This document shows, piece by piece, positions 58,510-64,000 of a stretch of 64,000 bases of DNA. The notes beneath the pieces are model-generated. The model did not search any database and was not told where the DNA came from. It saw only the letters and a list, made by a program, of their open reading frames with translations. Both the position numbers and the translations under genes were made by a program. Positions within the stretch are counted from its first letter, which is position 1, and each line of letters opens with the position of its first letter. The stretch is from assembly GCA_902729315.2 (NCBI GenBank), contig LR746268.1:2907501-2971500 (forward strand). Direction: 5' to 3'. The DNA comes from Spirodela intermedia. Its lineage: Eukaryota > Streptophyta > Magnoliopsida > Alismatales > Araceae.

Positions 58510-61077
58510 GAGGATGTGTGGATAATTGACGTGTGGCAGGTTTTTTCTATTCTGAATAATGGGAAAACTGTTATTTAATCCCTCCGTTCTCAAAATATGA
58601 GGTTGACATGACACACAATCTCCTAAACAGTTTTCTTTGGCTTTTAAAAGTATTATTACATTCTGAAGAATACTGCTGGTGATTATTGATTTTGGTAACC
58701 TACTGTCTGTCTATTAAACTCCTGGTCATTCCTGAGAAAGGAGTAAATGGAATTTTGTATTGTTGACTTAATATTATTCGAAATGAATGCTTGTAAATTA
58801 TTTTTATATTGACAATGATCAAGAATCCCCTTCTTGTACTTGTTTATCATCACTTGGATGACTAGAGAAATTATGTGAGTAATCGTTTCTCAATGAAATT
58901 TGGACGAAATAATTAGACATAGGTCCTTCTTACCCTTGATCATCAGTGGAGAATCTTATAGGTTCATTTGATGCTCGAGAGGGCTTAGACATAGAGGTTA
59001 ATTCGTCGATATATTTTCTTGTTAGGCAGTTAAACTAAGTATAGTATGGAAGAAAGCTGCTGCATTGAGATTTATTCAAGGGATTAGAGTTGCTGGGAAT
59101 TATGACCAACGCAGCCACCTCCCCATGCTTGATGGAAATGGCGATAGAAATGAAAGATTAACTATTAATCAGAAGATGCTGGAGTTTATTAACAAGTTAT
59201 TTGGTTGGAAAACCTACCTTTTACAATGTTTATGTAGATACCGAAATTTTCTTCTCAGACCTTTATGTCTGCCGCTTCCAAATGTGTGGATCAAAAAATG
59301 GAGAATATATTGTTTTTAAAAAAACTATACAGCAGCCAAATTGACGGGTAGGAAAACTCTTATGTCGCTGAAGTTGGCTTACCTTATCTCCCATATTTTT
59401 CTGAAATAGTGCTTCATTTATGTGTTCAGTTTTAAAATTCTGATGCATAATTATGAATATGATTGGAGCAACTAGAAGAGCCTTTTATGAGAACGGCATG
59501 ACAAGGGAAATTGCTCCAATTGGACTAAATGGAGTACAAGTGAATCTGGTGCAAAAATGTCCAGAATAAAGTCCTCTTTGATCCCCCTACAGCTGAACCT
59601 TGTCATGCAGAATTTGGAGAAGTTCGCTAGAATTAGGATTCATCATTGGATCTAGCCGTCTCTAATCAATGGGATAAAATTTTGTTCAGAAAAGCCACGA
59701 GCAAGCAGTAGACAAGTTCGGAGCTGAACCTTGGTTTAGTAGTATTCATAAATTACTTGAAACATTGCCATCCTTGCTGGAGCTGCCTTGTAGTTGAATT
59801 CTCGCTGTTGAAATCTTCAACTTTAATCTTCCGTTTAATCGGAAATTATATCATTTTCTTTCATGTCGTGCATCACTTCTTAGCTCTGTGGGGTGTAGTA
59901 TTGGTAAATGTTGTGAACCATAATTTTTCTTAAATGCTTTTAAAATTATCAAAATTAGTGCAAGGTTTGGAGAACTAGTTTTGAATTATCTTCTTTGTTG
60001 GACATTCAATATATTTCAACTCGAGGAATGATAATTATTTAATATTCTTGGAAGATCACTCAATGTTCGGACACATTTTTGTCAATGAATCATGTTCGAT
60101 GTATTAGAAAGCAACGTCTGAGAATTATACAGTTTGTAAGACGTTTTTCTCATTGGCCAGAATGGTATGTTCAATTCAAAAGATGTTTCACAGATGCCAA
60201 AATGGAGAAACGAAGATTTTTTTTTTCAATTTTAATCTTTACTGTGTATTTAGCCTCGTAAAAGGAGGAAGAATATTAAGATGGGGACGGAATGAATTTT
60301 TCACGTGTAATTCACTTACAAAAAATTATGGAGTAGGCTGCAGAGTGTGATGGCACAATTCGGCTTGCCAGAAAAGTCACAGAAGATGAGAAACGCGCTG
60401 AAAATGCTGAGAGATGCAGAGACTGGGTGCGTATTTTCTTTCACCCATTCATAAACACTTGGTTGTCTATTATTTTACAGTGGAACTATAATTATTCTTT
60501 GAAAAAAAGTGATCAGATCACATCACAATGGAATGATAGTCAAGGTGTTTACGGTGTAATAGTGTGGTGGGCTGAGTAAGATCTCCGGGCGCCTAAAGAA
60601 GAGGAAACTGGATGACAATTCCCAGCACTACCTGCAATTTTCTCTGATAACCACGGAGGAACAGAAGAAAACTCAAATATTATTTGGGGAAACAGTTGAT
60701 TATCTTTTACACTACAATTAAACATCAGAAAGATGTGGATTCGATCAAAGCAGTGTGCTTCTGTAAGCTTCTTGTTCTTGAAGTTGTAGGGATTGTTTGT
60801 TCTTCTTTAGTCGATTTAGTAGAACTTCGATTTTATTTATTTTTAGTTTTCCATCTTTTGTTAAAGTTCTCAAGAAAAGGACAATGGATTTTTTTATGTA
60901 TAATACCTTGGCATAGGTTTTATTTTCCGCAAAGGCAATGATAGAATCCTTATTTTGGGTATGATGAATTACTTACACTAGTTAGTATGATGAAGTCTGA
61001 AGTTATATTTCTCATTTCTACAGTGGTGAAGCAGCCAGGAGATAACCAGTCATCAGGGCAAGTAACCCTTAGCTTAC
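58510..61077 (+). other. AT-rich region upstream of HAL3
   Basis: No gene was established. An exon-like piece at 60344-60426 (acceptor tgcag, open frame MAQFGLPEKSQKMRNALK, donor gtgcgt) could not be joined in frame to anything. A splice acceptor at about 61017-61022 (ttctacag) probably opens the HAL3 coding exon, with a non-coding first exon further left. Confidence 0.4.
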
Positions 61078-61889
61078 ATGGAATGTTCAGAACCACTAGG
61101 GCTGGTGCGAAGTGACTTGCAAACCAGAAGATCACATGTCCTCTTGGCTGCCTCCGGAAGTGTGGCAGCCATTAAATTTGAAAATCTCTGCCGCAGCTTT
61201 TCTGAGTGGGCCGAGGTTCGGGCGGTCACGACCAAGTCAGCTTTGCATTTTATTGACACGTCATCACTTTCAAGGGACGTCGTCCTTTACACCGACGATG
61301 ATGAATGGTCCACCTGGAGTAAGATAGGTGATAGCGTACTGCACATTGAGCTCAGGAAGTGGGCGGACCTCATGGTTATCGCCCCATTGTCAGCAAATAC
61401 TCTTGGCAAGGTATTTACTGCTGCGTTATTATCTCCGATTGAGATGATAACAGTCTCTGTCATGATTGTTGGGTTTCATTTCCCCTGACTCTTGGTTAGT
61501 CAATTGATTCAGCACCTCTCTTATGTGTCGTTTTCTCACTTGGTTGTATTTTTTAATGGTTTCTGAAGATTGCTGGGGGATTGTGTGACAATCTACTGAC
61601 CTGTATCGTACGGGCATGGGACTACAGCAAGCCTCTGTTTGTTGCTCCTGCTATGAACACCTTCATGTGGAATAATCCTTTTACAGAGCGCCACCTCAGC
61701 TTGATTACTGAATTGGGCATTTCTCTGATCCCCCCTGTGACGAAGAGATTGGCTTGTGGAGACTATGGAAATGGTGCAATGGCTGAGCCTTCTGTCATTA
61801 ACGCCACTGTGAGGCTTTCCTTTCCTCATCCATTCTTAAATGTATCTAACCCTCACCCTCCCCGGGGGGGGGACCTCCCTCCTCAGTAA
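61078..61889 (+). CDS. HAL3: phosphopantothenoylcysteine decarboxylase (HAL3)
   Basis: This is an FMN enzyme of coenzyme A synthesis that decarboxylates 4'-phosphopantothenoylcysteine. HAL3 is also linked to salt tolerance and growth in plants. Exons are 61078-61410 and 61569-61889 (217 residues as read). Flavin-binding VLLAASGSVAAIKF, the catalytic His89 (SVLHIELRKWAD), the substrate motif PAMNTFMW at 138-145 and Cys174 (LACGDYGNGAMAE) are all present. The C-terminal end is uncertain. After AEPSVINAT a donor-like gtgagg (61809) could splice to a further exon that I could not find. Without splicing the protein ends 28 residues later at TAA 61887-61889 with a Pro-rich tail. Plant homologues vary in this tail. 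ATG 61078 gives the usual short N-terminus. Confidence 0.9.
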
Positions 61890-61961
61890 ATATTGACTCT
61901 GTCAAATCAACAATTGACTGACTTCCAAGATTGAGGAAGGAATTGACCCAATGTCCTTGCA

Positions 61962-61992
<31 letters not shown>

Positions 61993-62694
61993 AATTATAA
62001 TTATAATATATATATATATATATATATACATGTATATATGGGTGTGTTGTAGGAGTTACATGTCCTGCTGTTGCCTACTTGAGCTTCTTGTTTTACCAAG
62101 CTTGAGTCTTCTCTCTTATTGATTACATGTTTTTATCTTCTGCTGCTTGATTTTAGCTTCCTGTAAATCACTTGAATTATTTGTTAAGCTTCTTTGTGTT
62201 TTCTCTGTTGAATCCCGAGATCTCTAGAAATTATTCATTTCTTAAGCTCTCAAACTTCAGTCTGATTCTTTATATTTTTAACATGCAATTTGATGTGGAA
62301 AGGAACTTAGAATACGTTCGTGATTTATTCTCTCGTTTGCTCCACTGGTCAGCTACGAGATCCTCTGTAGGTGTGGTGTATGGCCACTCTCTGACGGACG
62401 GCGTCTTCTTCATCCAGAAATCCCATCATTTTTCCACCCGAATGATTTCCTTTCCACATGTAGATTTGATACATGGATCACTATTTACATGGAAACTCTT
62501 TGAATCATCGCCCAGCATGGCGTACAGGCACACACACATATTATCCTCTTAGTCAACGCCTGAGGGGAGACAGAGTAATGAGTTCCCATGCGCAAGGCTA
62601 TATACCAATACAGGGCTTGACTTCACCTGCTGACTCTCCCGCAGTCAGAGTCGTAGTTAGGGGCCCCAGGAGTTGAATACCATTTTGCAAAAAG
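61890..62694. other. convergent 3' flanks of HAL3 and the cystinosin homologue
   Basis: A (CT)n array at about 61964-61992 is followed by a (TA)n run at about 62006-62030. Open frames at 62172-62552 and 62473-62676 have no family match. One of them could hide a last HAL3 exon, but I cannot show it. Confidence 0.4.
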
Positions 62695-63916
62695 TCAGAC
62701 TTGTGACGTGTTTGCTGTCTCGGAGGGTTTCATGAGAGGGGCGATGACCTCTTCGTGGATCACTGGATTCTTCTCTCCGATCTTCAAAGGGTACAGCACA
62801 TAATGCTGGAGGATGAACACGATGTCAAAGAACACCACCTCCTGCAGGGAAACGGAAACACCAGAGTTGAATGGTCAACACTCGTATGGAAAGACTGAAA
62901 ACTTAACTCACCTTTCCATGATAAACGATTGACCCAACATTCAATCACAAAATAAACAATTAAGGTCAAATAAAGGAAAGCCCGTCTATGTAGCCACATG
63001 CTGTTATTTACAATTCACAACGTGGAATTGTTCCACCAGTGCTCCTCAACTGGAAGTCAACTTCTTGGTTTTTGTCAACTGAAAAAAGTAAATAAAACAA
63101 ATGGAAAGAACGCACAGCAGTCGACTCTGGGTATACGCTCGAATATGAGGCCATTATACTCAAAAAGTCCCATCTGTATAACCACAGGGTATCTATCTGT
63201 TTATTCCTTCCAATGGTAAATCATTCTGATACAGAACATCAACCTTAGTAGAGCAATGCCTTTCCAAATAATTGTGAAAAAATAACAGCTCCATCTACAG
63301 GTATTTTAGCTTTAAAAAGAAAATCAACCCTATTGAGGGAAAAGCATCATATGGAACCACCCGAAGAGTGTAGCTACTTTAGAGAGAGAGAGAGAGAGAT
63401 GAGCTCGTCAAACAGTTGATTCTTTTCTTGGGTTAGGCGTATGGCTTATCCAACCATCTACCTACTATAGGCGGTTTTTTCGTGAATTATGTCCAAATCT
63501 ATGCAGGTGAGTCGCCTATTATTATTATATTCTTGTTCTTCTACTCATTGCCCAAATCTATGCATCATATGGTTCGAGAAAAAAAATATCATACTGTCTG
63601 TAGTGGTTTCTTCTGTCTTGTACATTTGCTACTTGCGATCTTCTCATAAAAACGTACTTACACTTTGTAAAATGTATCCCGTAGGTATCAACAAGCATCT
63701 AAAGTTTCATCATGTATTTTGCGATGAAATAAATCCAAGACTGATTTCTTCGTGTTATCAACTCATCATTTTATTTTTTTGATGCAAATAACAAAGGAAG
63801 ATTCATGGCAAGATCTTTAAGCAAACGAAAGCAAAACATGACTGTCCGAGCAAAGGATTCACATACCAAAGAAAGCAAGGTCTTGCCTATGTTGCCATAA
63901 AAATTCACCCATGTAC
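62695..63916 (-). CDS. cystinosin homologue (PQ-loop transporter), C-terminal part; gene continues beyond the window
   Basis: Two exons are visible on the minus strand: 63916-63867 (x|GT start, TWVNFYGNIGKTLLSL) and 62841-62695 (EVVFFDIVFILQHYVLYPLK, then a polar tail ending TANTSQV, stop 62695-62697). They join in phase 0 across a 1.0-kb intron. The order NFYGN-GKTLLSL, FFDI, QHYVLYP is the last membrane helix and tail of plant cystinosin homologues. In animals this protein exports cystine from lysosomes with protons. A vacuolar role here is inferred. Upstream exons with the PQ-loops lie to the right of the window. Confidence 0.8.
63375..63401. repeat. short GA microsatellite in the cystinosin intron
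   Basis: A short (GA)n run lies within the intron between the two visible cystinosin exons. Nothing else was recognised in that intron. Confidence 0.7.
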
Positions 63917-64000
63917 CTACAAGCCAGGACAGAAGGGAATCCATGAATAATCAGCATCATTGTTAAACATACATCACAACATCTAAATAACAATAAGGTT

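Noticed and set aside
60344-60426. Exon-like segment upstream of HAL3 (acceptor, ATG, donor)
   Set aside because: Joining it to the next plausible acceptors gives stops in every case tested, and no protein family was recognised. It may be a non-coding exon or chance.
62172-62676. Open frames after HAL3 as a missing last exon
   Set aside because: Neither shows the short C-terminal text of HAL3 homologues, and no convincing acceptor gives the right phase.

Overview
This is nuclear DNA from a flowering plant. The genes have several introns with GT-AG borders, the flanks are AT-rich, and every recognisable protein is a plant protein, including RGS1, REF6 and an autoinhibited plasma-membrane H+-ATPase. 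Some coding regions are GC-rich (the H+-ATPase, the first and last exons of the demethylase) and others are AT-rich, and an RGS1 gene is present. That would suit a non-grass monocot or an early-diverging angiosperm, but I cannot name the species. I rebuilt exons by hand from reading frame, splice borders and family similarity. For all complete genes the exon lengths sum to a multiple of three.

Layout from left to right. The 3' end of an RGS1 gene (+) lies at 299-1697. A broken fragment of the succinate dehydrogenase iron-sulfur subunit (-) lies at 2335-2607. A complete REF6-type JmjC/C2H2 histone H3K27 demethylase (-, 7 exons) occupies 3285-14572. About 8 kb of AT-rich, gene-free DNA follows. 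Then come a cytosolic glutamyl-tRNA synthetase (+, 6 exons, 22839-26555) and a plastid CPBP/CAAX-type membrane protease (-, 9 exons, 27374-30930), which converge. A second AT-rich gap leads to a two-exon gene for a small secreted cysteine-rich peptide (+, 34062-34537). Next is a TNO1-like tail-anchored coiled-coil protein of the trans-Golgi network (+, 7 exons, 36264-44570).

The right-hand third holds phosphoribosylanthranilate isomerase of tryptophan synthesis (+, 50447-51656) and a complete P-type H+-ATPase (-, 11 exons, 52613-56730). It also holds HAL3/phosphopantothenoylcysteine decarboxylase of coenzyme A synthesis (+, 61078-61889) and the 3' end of a cystinosin-type PQ-loop transporter (-, 62695-63916). 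The genes are unrelated housekeeping, chromatin, membrane and signalling genes. They do not form a pathway cluster.

The striking non-coding feature is the amount of local duplication. GA/CT microsatellites are everywhere. There are at least seven short tandem duplications in introns and flanks. A recent segmental duplication of about 0.6-1 kb (45978-47008 and 57879-58509) brackets the PAI/H+-ATPase interval. A minisatellite that alternates telobox-like AAACCCTAAT with CTCTCTC fills the last H+-ATPase intron. I saw no CRISPR array, rRNA, convincing tRNA or intact transposon.
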